Origin: MED-G105 sp038522945
GTDB lineage: Bacteria > Pseudomonadota > Alphaproteobacteria > Caulobacterales > Parvularculaceae
Assembly (NCBI GenBank): GCA_038522945.1
Contig: JBCBJV010000004.1
Span: forward strand, 1-64,000
Length of the DNA stretch: 64,000 bases
Direction of reading: 5' to 3'
Shown here: one piece after another, positions 41,241 through 51,263 of the stretch
Position numbering within the stretch: the stretch's first letter is position 1
Layout: every line of letters starts with the position of its first letter
The notes under the pieces: model-generated
Database searches by the model: none
What the model saw: only the letters and a program-made list of their open reading frames with translations
What the model was told of the DNA's origin: nothing
Made by a program: the position numbers and the translations under genes

Positions 41241-43898
41241 TCATGCAGCCGCGGAGATCGCTTCCGTAATTGATTTCAATGCAGCATCGGCCGCACTGCC
41301 GTCAGGACCACCCGCCTGGGCCATATCTGCTCGGCCGCCGCCGCCTTTGCCGCCAACAGCTGCCGCGCCTGCTTTCACAAGATCGACCGCGGAAAGTCGT
41401 CCTTCCAGGTCTTTCGTAACACCTACCGTCAACGCAGCCTTACCGTCATTGACCGCGATGAATGCCGCCACGCCCGAGCCCATAGACGATTTAGCTTGAT
41501 CCACCAGACCCCTCAGATCTTTGGCGGGTACGCCGTCCAGCACTTTGCCGATAAAGTTGATCCCGGCGATGAGTTCAGGCGCATCTGCATTGGCCTCTCC
41601 GCCGCCGCCCATGGCCAGCTGCTTCTTGGCTTCGGTCAGTTGTTTTTCAAGCTTCTTGCGCTCCGCCAGCAACGCCTCCACCCTGCCTGGCAGGTCAAAG
41701 ATTGTTGTTTTCGCCGCATCCGCTGCCTCCCGGGCAAGATGCGCCTGGTCTTCAAGATGAATGCGCGCCGCCTCACCGGTTAATGCCTCAATCCGTCTGA
41801 TCCCGGACGAAACGGCCCCTTCGCTGACGATCTTAAAAAGGGCAATATCCCCAAGACGTTCCACATGTGTCCCGCCACACAACTCGACAGAATAGGGCCG
41901 CTCATCACCTTGTTCTTCTCTGCCCATCGTCAGCACACGGACGTCATCGCCGTACTTCTCACCGAAAAGAGCGATGGCACCTGCATCAATCGCGTCGTCA
42001 TACGACATGACCCGGGTCTCCACATCGCCATTCTGGCGGATAACCGCATTAACCTGCCGGTCGATTTCAGCGGTTTCTTGGGCGGTCAGTGGTTTTTGAT
42101 GTGAAAAATCAAATCGCAACCGATCGTGGGCAACTAGGGACCCTTTCTGGGCCACATGGTCGCCCAACACGTCCCGCAAAGCCTGATGTACAAGATGCGT
42201 CGCGGAGTGATTGGCCCGCGTGCGCGTTCGGCGCACCCGATCAATGGAAAGCTCAACGGTATCGCCGACGTTGATTGTGCCCTTGGTAATCGTGGACTGG
42301 TGAACATGGAGGCCGCCAGCGCGCTTTTTCACGTCCGTGACCTCCAGGCGCGCCGTTGAGGTCGTCACAATGCCGGCGTCCCCTGACTGACCACCGGACT
42401 CAGCATAGAACGGGGTCTGATTAACAACCAGCCCGACCTGGTCGCCCTCGATCGCGGTCTCAACTTGGGTGCCATCACGCACAATCGCTTGAACGACGCC
42501 TTCAGCGGTGTCGTGGACATAACCAAGAAACTCCGTAGATCCCGCAGTCTCAAGGACGTCAAACCAGAGCTTTTCTTCGCCCGCATCGCCGGAACCGGAC
42601 CAGGCCGCCCGGGCCGCTGCCTTCTGGGCCGCCATTGCCTCGTCGAATCCGTCGGTATCGACGCTGCGGCCCTGACGACGCAATGCATCTTGTGTCAAAT
42701 CCAGAGGAAAGCCGTACGTGTCGTAGAGTTTAAAGGCGGCAGCGCCAGGGAGCGGTGCATCGTCGGCTAGCTTTGCAGTCTCCTCGTCCAGAAGCTTCAA
42801 GCCTCGCTCCAGGAGAGAGGCAAACTTCTCCTCTTCGGACCGCAAGGTCTCGATGGTCAAGGGCAACGCCCGACCTAACTCTGGAAAGGCCGATCCCATT
42901 TCATCAGCAAGGACCGGCGCCAGCTTTGTCAGCAAGGGCTGGCGTGCCCCGAGCGAATGGGCATAACGCATGGCCCGGCGCATGATTCGCCGCAGCACAT
43001 AGCCGCGACCCTCATTGGACGGAATAACTCCGTCGGCCATGAGAAAACATGCCGACCGCAAATGGTCGGCGATGACACGGTGGGCTGCCGCTTGCTCACC
43101 GTCGGCTTTAATACCGGTAAGCTCCTGGGACGCCGCAATGATCTTGGCGAAAAGATCTACATCATAATTGTCGTGGACCCCTTGCATGACCGCTGCAATG
43201 CGCTCCAAGCCCATGCCAGTATCGATTGATGGCCTGGGGAGTGGTGCCATTTCACCATCGGCCTGACGGTCGAATTGCATGAAGACCAGGTTCCAGATCT
43301 CAATGAACCGGTCGCCATCCTCATCGCGAGACCCGGGAGGACCTCCCGCGATCTCCGGACCATGATCATAGAAAATTTCAGAACACGGACCACATGGACC
43401 GGTGTCGCCCATGGACCAGAAATTGTCATTTGTCGCGATCCGGATGATACGTTCATCGGGCAAGCCGGCAATCTTTTTCCAAAGATCAAAGGCCTCATCA
43501 TCGGTGTGGTACACCGTCACGAGGAGCTTTTGCGGATCAATGCCGAACTCACCAGAGACTAGCTGCCACGCAGCGTCAATCGCTTCTTCTTTGAAGTAAT
43601 CTCCAAATGAGAAGTTTCCCAACATTTCAAAGAAGGTATGATGGCGCGCGGTATACCCAACATTATCGAGATCATTGTGTTTACCGCCTGCCCGGACACA
43701 CTTCTGCGACGACGTTGCCCGGGAGTAGTCGCGTGTCTCTGCCCCTGTAAAGACGTTCTTAAAGGGGACCATGCCGGCATTCACGAATAACAGGGTCGGA
43801 TCATTCTGAGGTACTAAGGGGGCAGACGGCACAACGGCGTGGTCGCGACTTTTAAAAAAGTCCAGAAACGTTGTGCGAATATCTCTAAGGGAAGTCAT
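41241..43898 (-). CDS. alaS: Alanine-tRNA ligase
   Basis: An 885-residue class II synthetase that charges tRNA-Ala. Order: catalytic domain (1 to about 245; RTTFLDFFKSRDHAVVPSAPLVP, QKCVRAGGKHNDLDNVG, FFEMLGNFSFGDYFK), tRNA-recognition domain, editing domain with zinc motif HSATHLVHQALRDVLG and CGGTHVERLG, and the C-terminal DHHA1-type domain (GGGEANADAPELIAG, KGGGGRADMAQAGG). Complete. It follows recA in the usual alphaproteobacterial order, with a small VOC gene between them. Confidence 0.98.
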   Translation of the reverse strand: MTSLRDIRTTFLDFFKSRDHAVVPSAPLVPQNDPTLLFVNAGMVPFKNVFTGAETRDYSRATSSQKCVRAGGKHNDLDNVGYTARHHTFFEMLGNFSFGDYFKEEAIDAAWQLVSGEFGIDPQKLLVTVYHTDDEAFDLWKKIAGLPDERIIRIATNDNFWSMGDTGPCGPCSEIFYDHGPEIAGGPPGSRDEDGDRFIEIWNLVFMQFDRQADGEMAPLPRPSIDTGMGLERIAAVMQGVHDNYDVDLFAKIIAASQELTGIKADGEQAAAHRVIADHLRSACFLMADGVIPSNEGRGYVLRRIMRRAMRYAHSLGARQPLLTKLAPVLADEMGSAFPELGRALPLTIETLRSEEEKFASLLERGLKLLDEETAKLADDAPLPGAAAFKLYDTYGFPLDLTQDALRRQGRSVDTDGFDEAMAAQKAAARAAWSGSGDAGEEKLWFDVLETAGSTEFLGYVHDTAEGVVQAIVRDGTQVETAIEGDQVGLVVNQTPFYAESGGQSGDAGIVTTSTARLEVTDVKKRAGGLHVHQSTITKGTINVGDTVELSIDRVRRTRTRANHSATHLVHQALRDVLGDHVAQKGSLVAHDRLRFDFSHQKPLTAQETAEIDRQVNAVIRQNGDVETRVMSYDDAIDAGAIALFGEKYGDDVRVLTMGREEQGDERPYSVELCGGTHVERLGDIALFKIVSEGAVSSGIRRIEALTGEAARIHLEDQAHLAREAADAAKTTIFDLPGRVEALLAERKKLEKQLTEAKKQLAMGGGGEANADAPELIAGINFIGKVLDGVPAKDLRGLVDQAKSSMGSGVAAFIAVNDGKAALTVGVTKDLEGRLSAVDLVKAGAAAVGGKGGGGRADMAQAGGPDGSAADAALKSITEAISAAA

Positions 43899-44190
43899 AT
43901 CCCGAATGCCTCTTGCGTTATCTCAAGTCCAAATAAAGCAACATCGACACGCGCTCACCGGACGCTTCCGCTTAGCCCGCCGATCAGGAGTTGCCAAACG
44001 TCAGATCAAATGCTCCGGGCAGCCTAATAAACGATGTCTGTCGTCACTTCGAAAGACGCAAGATGTAGTCACTTGGACAAGTATCGTCCAGCCATGACGC
44101 GAAGGATGCATTGACAACGACGAACACCGCCGGGCGCCGAACGACAATTCCCCAAATTGGATCTGGGCGAAACCGCAGGAGAGAACAGAT

Positions 44191-44568
44191 CTATTCGCCC
44201 GCCGTCATGCAGAATGCGTTGAGCTTGTTCCCATCTAGATCCCGAAAGTAGCCAGCGTAAAAACCGCCGCCTCGCGGGCCTGCTGGACCTTCGCAGGTAC
44301 CACCGAGCTCAAGGGCCTTTTTGTAGATAGCATCGACTTTCTCTGGCGCGTCCAATGCCAGAGCTACCATGGTCCCGTTACCAACTGACGGCGCGTTCCC
44401 GTCATGGGGTTTGATCACGGAAATCGCTGGCGCCGTCGGCGCAGTCGCCCACGCAATGAAAGTATCCGCCTCCATAATGCGCTTGGCCCCCAGTTCAGCC
44501 AGCAACGCGTCGTAGAAGGCCGAGGATTTTTCAATATCTGCTGTTCCGAGGGTTACATATCCGATCAT
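44191..44568 (-). CDS. VOC-family (glyoxalase/bleomycin-resistance fold) protein
   Basis: A 125-residue single-module VOC protein. It begins MIGYVTLGTADIEKSSAFYDALL, has the mid-strand SVIKPHDGNAP and ends with the typical GGGFYAGYFRDLDGNKLNAFC. Such proteins bind a metal or small molecules; the reaction cannot be inferred. GGGAGAG precedes the ATG. It lies between alaS and recA, all on the minus strand, and is probably an insertion in that conserved order. Confidence 0.88.
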   Translation of the reverse strand: MIGYVTLGTADIEKSSAFYDALLAELGAKRIMEADTFIAWATAPTAPAISVIKPHDGNAPSVGNGTMVALALDAPEKVDAIYKKALELGGTCEGPAGPRGGGFYAGYFRDLDGNKLNAFCMTAGE

Positions 44569-44635
44569 GGTTTTCTCTCCCTGATGTCCAGATTAGGAAA
44601 TTGAATTGGCACCGCATCGTACCAGTGGATCAACA

Positions 44636-45715
44636 CTACCCAGCAGCTTCGTCGAGATCGTCCTCATCCTTTTCGCCCACAAGGAGTTCATCAGCGACAA
44701 GCCCGGCGTTCGCCCGAACAGCCTGGTCTATCTCGTTCGCCATCTCTGGATGGTCCTTTAGGAACTGTTTTACATTTTCCCGACCCTGACCAATTCGCTC
44801 GCCGTTATAGGAAAACCAGGAACCGGATTTTTCCACCACGCCCGCTTTAACACCGAGGTCTACTAGCTCGCCGGTATAGGAGATCCCCTCTCCGTACATA
44901 ATGTCGAACTCAACCTGCCGGAAAGGTGGTGCCACTTTGTTTTTGACCACCTTCACCCGGGTCTGGTTGCCCACCACTTCGTCCTTGTTCTTGATGGCCC
45001 CGATCCGACGAATATCGAGCCGGACAGAGGAATAAAACTTCAACGCATTACCGCCCGTGGTCGTTTCCGGTGAGCCAAACATCACCCCGATTTTCATGCG
45101 GATCTGGTTGATGAAGATCACAAGGCAATTCGACTTGGAAATAGAGCCAGTGAGCTTGCGTAACGCCTGGCTCATCAGCCGTGCCTGCAAACCCGGAAGA
45201 CTGTCGCCCATCTCGCCTTCCAGTTCTGCGCGCGGGGTCAACGCGGCAACAGAGTCGATCACTAGAATATCGACAGCACCAGACCGAACCAGCGTATCGA
45301 CGATTTCCAGTGCCTGCTCGCCTGTGTCCGGTTGCGAAATCAAAAGTTCGTCCAGATCAACGTCCAGTTTCTGCGCATAGATCGGATCAAGAGCATGTTC
45401 CGCGTCGACAAAGGCGGCAACGCCACCTTTTTTCTGGGCCGCCGCAACGCACTGCAGGGCCAATGTCGTCTTGCCTGAGCTTTCCGGCCCGTAAATCTCC
45501 ACGATCCTGCCCTTCGGCAATCCGCCAATCCCAAGGGCAATATCAAGACCCAACGATCCGGTTGAGATTGCCTCGATATCGACCACTTCGCGATCGCCAA
45601 GGCGCATCAGCGAGCCCTTACCGAAGGCTTTATCGATTTGAGAAATTGCGGCGTCCAGCGCCTTATGTTTATCCACGCCGTCGGTCTCCACTATACGCAA
45701 ATTAGGATTGATCAC
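44636..45715 (-). CDS. recA: Recombinase RecA
   Basis: The 359-residue RecA strand-exchange ATPase. Walker A is GPESSGKTT, followed by LQCVAAAQKKGGVAAFVDAEHALDP; Walker B is VDILVIDSVAALTP; loop L2 contains MFGSPETTTGGNALKFYSS. The C-terminal tail is acidic (EKDEDDLDEAAG). SOS control is expected, but the standard alphaproteobacterial LexA site GTTC-N7-GTTC is not seen in the 350-nt upstream region; a GTTC at 45840 is the only half-site in a sensible place. Confidence 0.98.
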   Translation of the reverse strand: MINPNLRIVETDGVDKHKALDAAISQIDKAFGKGSLMRLGDREVVDIEAISTGSLGLDIALGIGGLPKGRIVEIYGPESSGKTTLALQCVAAAQKKGGVAAFVDAEHALDPIYAQKLDVDLDELLISQPDTGEQALEIVDTLVRSGAVDILVIDSVAALTPRAELEGEMGDSLPGLQARLMSQALRKLTGSISKSNCLVIFINQIRMKIGVMFGSPETTTGGNALKFYSSVRLDIRRIGAIKNKDEVVGNQTRVKVVKNKVAPPFRQVEFDIMYGEGISYTGELVDLGVKAGVVEKSGSWFSYNGERIGQGRENVKQFLKDHPEMANEIDQAVRANAGLVADELLVGEKDEDDLDEAAG

Positions 45716-46067
45716 GTTTGCCTCCGTTGCCTGAGTGGCCCCTGAACGTCAATGGCTGGGCCTGAGCCTCGCTTTGTACCTCTTTTGTTCCGTTTCCGCA
45801 AGGGCGATTAAGCTGCTGCTTTTATTTGATTTATTTTGTTTGTTCTAGTTTTGCCCCAAATCCGGCAGCCGAAGCTTGGGGAAAACCGAGCGATTCGGCC
45901 CTCAGATAGAAGGATCGCTATGGGAAGCAGCGTCTTGGGAAGAAGCGTCATGGAATGTTCAATTGGTAACGATAAGAAGGGTGCGATTGCCCCCAAAACG
46001 GGGCACAACCACTTTAGCGTTCCTCGCTTGCTGACCCAATTTTTACTCGATGAAGTGACGACACCCC
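45716..46067. other. Divergent promoter region of recA and the AsmA-family gene
   Basis: Contains AT-rich sequence at 45814-45850 likely to hold the recA promoter. A 15-bp near-repeat (GGGAAGnAGCGTC twice, 45922-45934 and 45937-45949) lies upstream of asmA. No gene is confidently supported. Confidence 0.5.
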
Positions 46068-48086
46068 ATGAGATTTTCCGCCGCTATCGCCGCCCTGATT
46101 TTCCTGCTCCTCGCCATCATCTGGCTGGTGCCCCAGCTTATCTCTACGGAGACTTTCCGCCCCCGAATTGAAGCAGAGGCGAGCAAAGCGCTCGGCCGCG
46201 AAGTCACTATCGGCGATGAGCTTTCATTCCGCATCATTCCGTCCACGGCGTTTCGAGTGCGTAGTCTTGCCGTCGCCAATCCGGAAGGCCTACCAGAGGG
46301 TGACTTAATAACTGTGGAGGAGGCCCGTGTTGGGGTCAGGTTGTTTCCGCTCATTTCAAGCCAATCTGTTCAGATTACAGAGTTCGTTCTTGAGCGCCCG
46401 ACAATTGATCTCCTCAAAACGAAGAACGGCGATATCAACTGGGCTCTTGGGGCCAAGACGGACGGGACGCCAGAAGAAGGAGCAGCGGAAACGAGTGATA
46501 ACTCACCAAATAACGCCCCTTCGCTGAAGGAGCTGGCACTCGGCGACGTTCGCATCAGCAATGGCAACATAACGTACACAGACGAGCAGGCTGATCAGGC
46601 ATTTGCCGCGACCGATGTCGCCGTGACCGCGCGGCTTAAGTCGCTCGGCGAACCATTGGAGGTCAATGGGAAATTGAACTTTGAAGGTGCGCCGGTTGAT
46701 CTCAATATGGTGTTCACCACGTTGCGACAGCTGGAAAATGGCGAACCCGCCAATCTCAAGCTCGAAGCCCGCATAGATGACGCCACAGTGGGTACCGATC
46801 TCATTGTGACGTCAACGGATGACCAAATCTCCTATGAGGGCAATATTGATTTGAACGCACCGGATCTTCCGGCGCTTGCCAGCCTATTCAAGGTCCCCTT
46901 GGAAGAAGCGCCCGGGTTCGATCGGTTGAGCCTGAAAGGCAATACCAAAGGCACAGACAAGAGAGCAACGATTTCGAATACGACCATTCGGTTCGATGAA
47001 ATCGATGCGAGCGGCACTTTGGGTCTTCGTTGGGACGGCCCCCGTCCTATGGCTACCGGCACGCTAGAGGTCGGCACACTGGACCTGCGCCCTTACATGC
47101 CGCCGCCAGCTGAAACGAGCGAGGGTTTTCCTGAGTGGTCAGACGCGCCGATCGAGTTCGCCAGCCTGCGGAATATGGATGCAGATATTAATATTAGTAC
47201 GGATGAAATCCTGCTGAACGATCTGAAGGTTGGGCTCAGCCAATTAAAGCTGAAAATCGATAATGGTCGGATGGTCGCGGAAATCCCGCAAATGTCGCTT
47301 TATTCCGGGGGCGGATCAGGCCAGTTAATCGTGAACGCACGCCAATCAGTCACTTCTTTTTCCGGCGTCTTCGACCTCAACGCCGTGGACGCACAGCCCT
47401 TTTCTCTCGACATGATGAAAACCGATCGCCTTCTGGGCATCGGCGGTCTACGGATCAACTTCACGGCCTCAGGCAACTCACAAGCCGCCATTATGTCCTC
47501 ACTCGATGGGGGCGGTGGATTTGACCTGAACGACGGCGCTATCCGCGGGATCAACCTGACCAAGATTGCAACCAGCGTCGGTGACATCGCCAGCGGCGGG
47601 CTGTCGAGTGCAAGCGCGCTGACAAGCCTCGTCTCCGCAGCTCAAAGCCCCACGGATGCAACGGACTTCTCCCGCTTCCTGTCGCAGTTCACGATCGAGA
47701 ATGGCATTGTCGACGTCCCGACAATCAATCTGGAAGGGCCGTTTCTAACAATGAACGGTAGAGGCACGATTGACCTGCCGCGCCAGGCGATCGATCTCAG
47801 CCTGTCGCCTCAGGCAACGACAACTGTCGATGGCGAGGCGGGACGGTCGTTCATGGTCCCCTTGCGCATTGGCGGCACTTTCTCCGCGCCGACCACGTCC
47901 GTTGATGCCGAAGCGCTGGTCTCGGGACGGGTGGAAGATGTGGGCCGCGACCTGTTGAACCGGGTCATTGGCGGAGACGAAACCGACGGCGAAGAGGGCG
48001 ATGGCGAAAGCGTCGAAGATGTCGCCAAGGACGCCCTTAACTCCTTGTTTGGTGGGCGCAAAAAGAAAGACGACGACGATCGCTAA
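46068..48086 (+). CDS. AsmA-family protein
   Basis: A 672-residue protein of the AsmA/TamB-related group, large periplasmic beta-groove proteins linked to outer-membrane lipid transport and assembly. One N-terminal helix (5-22, AAIAALIFLLLAIIWLVP) anchors it. The AsmA start region RPRIEAEASKALGREVTIGDELSFRIIPSTAFRVRSLAV (in parts) and repeated beta segments follow. The AsmA_2-like C-terminal part is seen in GGFDLNDGAIRGINLTKIA, LSQFTIENGIVD and GRGTIDLPRQAIDLSL. It ends with acidic and then KKKDDDDR tails. The ATG at 46068 has no strong ribosome site. Confidence 0.9.
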   Translation: MRFSAAIAALIFLLLAIIWLVPQLISTETFRPRIEAEASKALGREVTIGDELSFRIIPSTAFRVRSLAVANPEGLPEGDLITVEEARVGVRLFPLISSQSVQITEFVLERPTIDLLKTKNGDINWALGAKTDGTPEEGAAETSDNSPNNAPSLKELALGDVRISNGNITYTDEQADQAFAATDVAVTARLKSLGEPLEVNGKLNFEGAPVDLNMVFTTLRQLENGEPANLKLEARIDDATVGTDLIVTSTDDQISYEGNIDLNAPDLPALASLFKVPLEEAPGFDRLSLKGNTKGTDKRATISNTTIRFDEIDASGTLGLRWDGPRPMATGTLEVGTLDLRPYMPPPAETSEGFPEWSDAPIEFASLRNMDADINISTDEILLNDLKVGLSQLKLKIDNGRMVAEIPQMSLYSGGGSGQLIVNARQSVTSFSGVFDLNAVDAQPFSLDMMKTDRLLGIGGLRINFTASGNSQAAIMSSLDGGGGFDLNDGAIRGINLTKIATSVGDIASGGLSSASALTSLVSAAQSPTDATDFSRFLSQFTIENGIVDVPTINLEGPFLTMNGRGTIDLPRQAIDLSLSPQATTTVDGEAGRSFMVPLRIGGTFSAPTTSVDAEALVSGRVEDVGRDLLNRVIGGDETDGEEGDGESVEDVAKDALNSLFGGRKKKDDDDR

Positions 48087-48171
48087 AGTCATCTGAAAAT
48101 GCGGTCTGTCCTGTTGAAAAATTAACAAGAGGCCATGCTGTAATTTCCCGAAACGACCCTAGCGATTCGCG

Positions 48172-48203
48172 GCGAACAAGGCTCATATTGCGCTCTTGTT
48201 CGC
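48172..48203. promoter_or_regulatory. Perfect inverted repeat upstream of divL
   Basis: GCGAACAAG (48172-48180) and CTTGTTCGC (48195-48203) are exact complements separated by 14 nt. No T-run follows on either side, so it is more likely an operator or leader hairpin than a terminator. It lies about 110 nt before the divL start. Confidence 0.55.
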
Positions 48204-48311
48204 GGTAGGTAGCATATCTTGGGCCGAAGGCGGTCCGCTAAGCATGCCGCGAAAATGACGTTTTGCCAGACCCTTTTCATTTGACGGTTTCGTCAATGAG
48301 AAATCCTGGCG

Positions 48312-51224
48312 GTGGACATCGGGCAGGCCCAAGCCATGCGGCGCAAACGTGATCGACAAAAACTCCTGCAGACAAGCAGCTTTCTCGGCGCATTGGCGCT
48401 GGACTGGTCCGTGCGCGCGCAGGAAATTCTCCCCGATTCTGGAATTGGAGCCGCGATTGGCGACGGGAACGGCAATGCCCCAGAGGCTGGCTGGTTTACC
48501 CAATTGACGAATTCCGTTGACCCCTTGCTGGCGGGTGTTGCCGGCATGGCAGCCGTCAGTATCGCCGCAATTGCCTGGGCAACCCGCGTTTCCCGTTTGG
48601 CGAAAACTGCATCGTCTGATTGGTCTTTTCAACTGGCGGATCTGGAAGCACGGCTTCAAAAATCCGAGTCGGTTCTCTCTGCCCATCCGGGCCTTGTTCT
48701 CGTTTGGGAAGATGACGACGCGGCGATCGACCAGGGGTGGGGCAGCCCGAAAATGCTCGGTGGCCCGGCTGCCCTGGCTTCTCTCATGGCGCTCGCGAAA
48801 GACGATGGGACAGAAGACCCAAGCGACGCGCTCGGGGCCATGTTGGCCAGTCCGGCAGACCGACTTTTGGAAACTCTTGGCGACCTTATCCTCGAGGACG
48901 ATGGCGCGCCGGAAGATCGCCAGAAACTGAAAGATCGGATCCGTGAGCTACGCCGGCACGGCATTGCGTTTTCTGGAGCAGTTTACACTGGAGATGGTCG
49001 CGCCATTGAAATTGATGGCCGCGTTGCCGGAGATCAGGTGGCGCTTTGGCTAACCGATCCCGCAGTTCGCATGGCCGAAGACGACGGCATTCTCGGCCGG
49101 GTCCGCCAAAAGGCGGCTGACCTCCACGGAGCACTCGCCCAGCTGCAACGCGCGCCGATCCCAGCCTGGCGTCGCACGGCAGACGGCGCGCTCGACTGGG
49201 TGAACGCCGCATACGTGAAAGCCGTCGAAGCCGACAGCGCAATCACGGTTTTGAAAGAACAGCGGGAACTGGATAGTGCCGTTCGGCGAATCTCAGCCGC
49301 TGCGAACGAACAGGGCCGGCCGAACGAGGGCCGTGTTGCAGTGAATATCGGCGGGGCGCGGCGCATGTTCAAAGTCGCGGAAATTCCCATGTCTGGAAGC
49401 GAAAAATCCGCGCTCTTCGGGTTTGCCGTTGACATCACGGAACTTGAAAAGACCCGCTCTGATCTGACCCAACACCAGGACGCAAACCGCCGCACGCTCG
49501 ACCAAATGCCGGCGCCGGTCGCGATTTTCGGTTCTTCCAAAGAACTCGTCTTCTTTAACTCCGCCTTTAAAGACCTGTTTGGATTTGACGAGGCGGAGCT
49601 TTCAACCCGTCCTTCCCATGGTGAGCTGCTTGACCGCCTGCGCCAGCGGGCGCGCTTGCCGGAGGTCGCGGACTTTCAGGCATGGAAGCGCGATCAGCTT
49701 GCGCTCTACACCGATGATCTCTCTGCGCCCGGCGTCGAACGCCATGGAGAAGCGCCAGACGATATCTGGCACTTACCCAACGGACGTGTCCTGAGGGTTG
49801 TACGCTCGCGCCACCCACTTGGCGGCGTCATCGTTATTTTCGACGATGTGACGGAAAATTTGCGACTTGAAGCTCTCTACAATACGCAGATCAAGGTTCA
49901 GCGGGCGACCCTGAATAATCTCTCCGAAGGTGTGGCGACGTTCTCCGCCGACGGAACGCTCCGTTTGCACAATGATGCCTTCCGCCAGATCTGGCGTCTT
50001 GACGATGCGGAGTTGAATGAGAACACCCACATCCGTCAGCTTTCGGACATTTTCGCATCAAAGTCGAAGGATGGGACTGATGCGCTTGGTGATCTTGCCC
50101 GTAAGGTAGCCTCTCTGTCGCCGGAAGACCGAACCCCGCTTTCCGAGGCACAATTGAGCCTAACCGACGGGCGCACTCTGGCAATTGGCACTGAGCCCCT
50201 GCCCGATGGCGCAACCCTTGTTCGTTTCCTGGATGTGACCGACAGCAAAGAGCGCGAAAAAGAACTGCGCGAGCGCAACGCGCTCCTTGAGGACATCGAT
50301 CGCCAGAAAACGAAATTCGTCGATCATGTCTCCTACCAACTGCGCACACCGCTCAACACCATTATCGGCTTTGCCGAAATGGTCGATGGCGAAATGTTCG
50401 GTGTTCTGAATGAACGCCAGAAAGACTATGTGGCGAGCATCCTCTCGGCTTCTTACACGCTGAAGGACCTGATCTCCGATATTATGGACCTTGCCGCGCT
50501 CGACGCGGGCAAGATGTCAATTGACCGCGAAGATGTAGATATTCGCGAACTGATTACGAATGCGGCAACTTACGCTGCGCTCAAGGCTGAGGACACACAA
50601 GTCTCTCTGACAATTGATTGCGAAAAAGAGATCGGCTCGATCAGCGCAGACGCGCGCCGCCTAAAGCAGGTCCTCTTCAACCTGCTTTCAAATGCGTTCG
50701 CCTATACTGGCGCTGGCGGATCAGTGAAAGTCGGCGCCGACAAGACCCCCGGGCTCCTTCGTCTCTGGGTGGAAGATACCGGACGCGGCGTCTCCCCGGA
50801 AGACCAAGCCAAAGCGTTCGATTCATTTGAGTCAAGCGGTCCTTCGGCTGGCGCAGGTCTGGGGCTCGCGCTGGTGCACCGGTTGGTCACCCTCCATGGG
50901 GGCTGGGTACGGATGGAATCCGCGCCTGATGAAGGCACCCGGGTTACCTGTTATCTGCCGACTGGCACCTCGCAAGGTGAGAAATCTGAACACGACGAAA
51001 AACCATCCGTGCCGCACACAGATGAAAGCGTCGTCTCACTTGATCAAGACAGTAAGCCAGCCGCAGCATCGGCCACCGCAGAAACCCCCGCTGCGAATTC
51101 TACGGCAGAAAATAAGGCGGAAGCCAAGAACGAAAAAGCAGCCGCCGCTCCCAAGAAACGCAAAGCGATTCAACGACGCCGGGTGCGCGGCGGCGTTGCA
51201 GCAACCGCGAAGGCGGCGGAGTAG
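48312..51224 (+). CDS. divL: DivL-like cell-cycle kinase with tyrosine at the phosphorylation site
   Basis: A 970-residue sensor-kinase-type protein. One membrane helix (about 70-92), PAS-like domains (about 290-390, 395-520, 530-640), the dimerisation helix and an HATPase domain (about 720-870; N-box LLSNAFAYT, G1 DTGRGV, G2 GAGLGLALVHR) are all visible. In the dimerisation motif the expected His is replaced: VSYQLRTPLNTIIGFAE has Tyr675. In Caulobacter DivL this same substitution marks a kinase-fold protein that binds DivK and controls CckA and CtrA rather than acting as a normal histidine kinase. The 85-residue C-terminal tail is Ala/Glu/Lys-rich and ends basic. The start GTG at 48312 could instead be the ATG at 48336. 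Confidence 0.8.
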   Translation: MDIGQAQAMRRKRDRQKLLQTSSFLGALALDWSVRAQEILPDSGIGAAIGDGNGNAPEAGWFTQLTNSVDPLLAGVAGMAAVSIAAIAWATRVSRLAKTASSDWSFQLADLEARLQKSESVLSAHPGLVLVWEDDDAAIDQGWGSPKMLGGPAALASLMALAKDDGTEDPSDALGAMLASPADRLLETLGDLILEDDGAPEDRQKLKDRIRELRRHGIAFSGAVYTGDGRAIEIDGRVAGDQVALWLTDPAVRMAEDDGILGRVRQKAADLHGALAQLQRAPIPAWRRTADGALDWVNAAYVKAVEADSAITVLKEQRELDSAVRRISAAANEQGRPNEGRVAVNIGGARRMFKVAEIPMSGSEKSALFGFAVDITELEKTRSDLTQHQDANRRTLDQMPAPVAIFGSSKELVFFNSAFKDLFGFDEAELSTRPSHGELLDRLRQRARLPEVADFQAWKRDQLALYTDDLSAPGVERHGEAPDDIWHLPNGRVLRVVRSRHPLGGVIVIFDDVTENLRLEALYNTQIKVQRATLNNLSEGVATFSADGTLRLHNDAFRQIWRLDDAELNENTHIRQLSDIFASKSKDGTDALGDLARKVASLSPEDRTPLSEAQLSLTDGRTLAIGTEPLPDGATLVRFLDVTDSKEREKELRERNALLEDIDRQKTKFVDHVSYQLRTPLNTIIGFAEMVDGEMFGVLNERQKDYVASILSASYTLKDLISDIMDLAALDAGKMSIDREDVDIRELITNAATYAALKAEDTQVSLTIDCEKEIGSISADARRLKQVLFNLLSNAFAYTGAGGSVKVGADKTPGLLRLWVEDTGRGVSPEDQAKAFDSFESSGPSAGAGLGLALVHRLVTLHGGWVRMESAPDEGTRVTCYLPTGTSQGEKSEHDEKPSVPHTDESVVSLDQDSKPAAASATAETPAANSTAENKAEAKNEKAAAAPKKRKAIQRRRVRGGVAATAKAAE

Positions 51225-51263
51225 ATTCCAGTTTCAGTTTGAGCCTTATACCAAGGCCAAAAC

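Noticed and set aside
45716..45880. LexA box for recA
   Set aside because: No GTTC-N7-GTTC direct repeat could be found; a single GTTC half-site is not enough.
45920..46171. Plus-strand frame with AGAAGGA ahead of the AsmA-family gene
   Set aside because: The ribosome site is good, but the frame overlaps the AsmA-family gene by over 100 nt in another frame and the peptide is not convincing.
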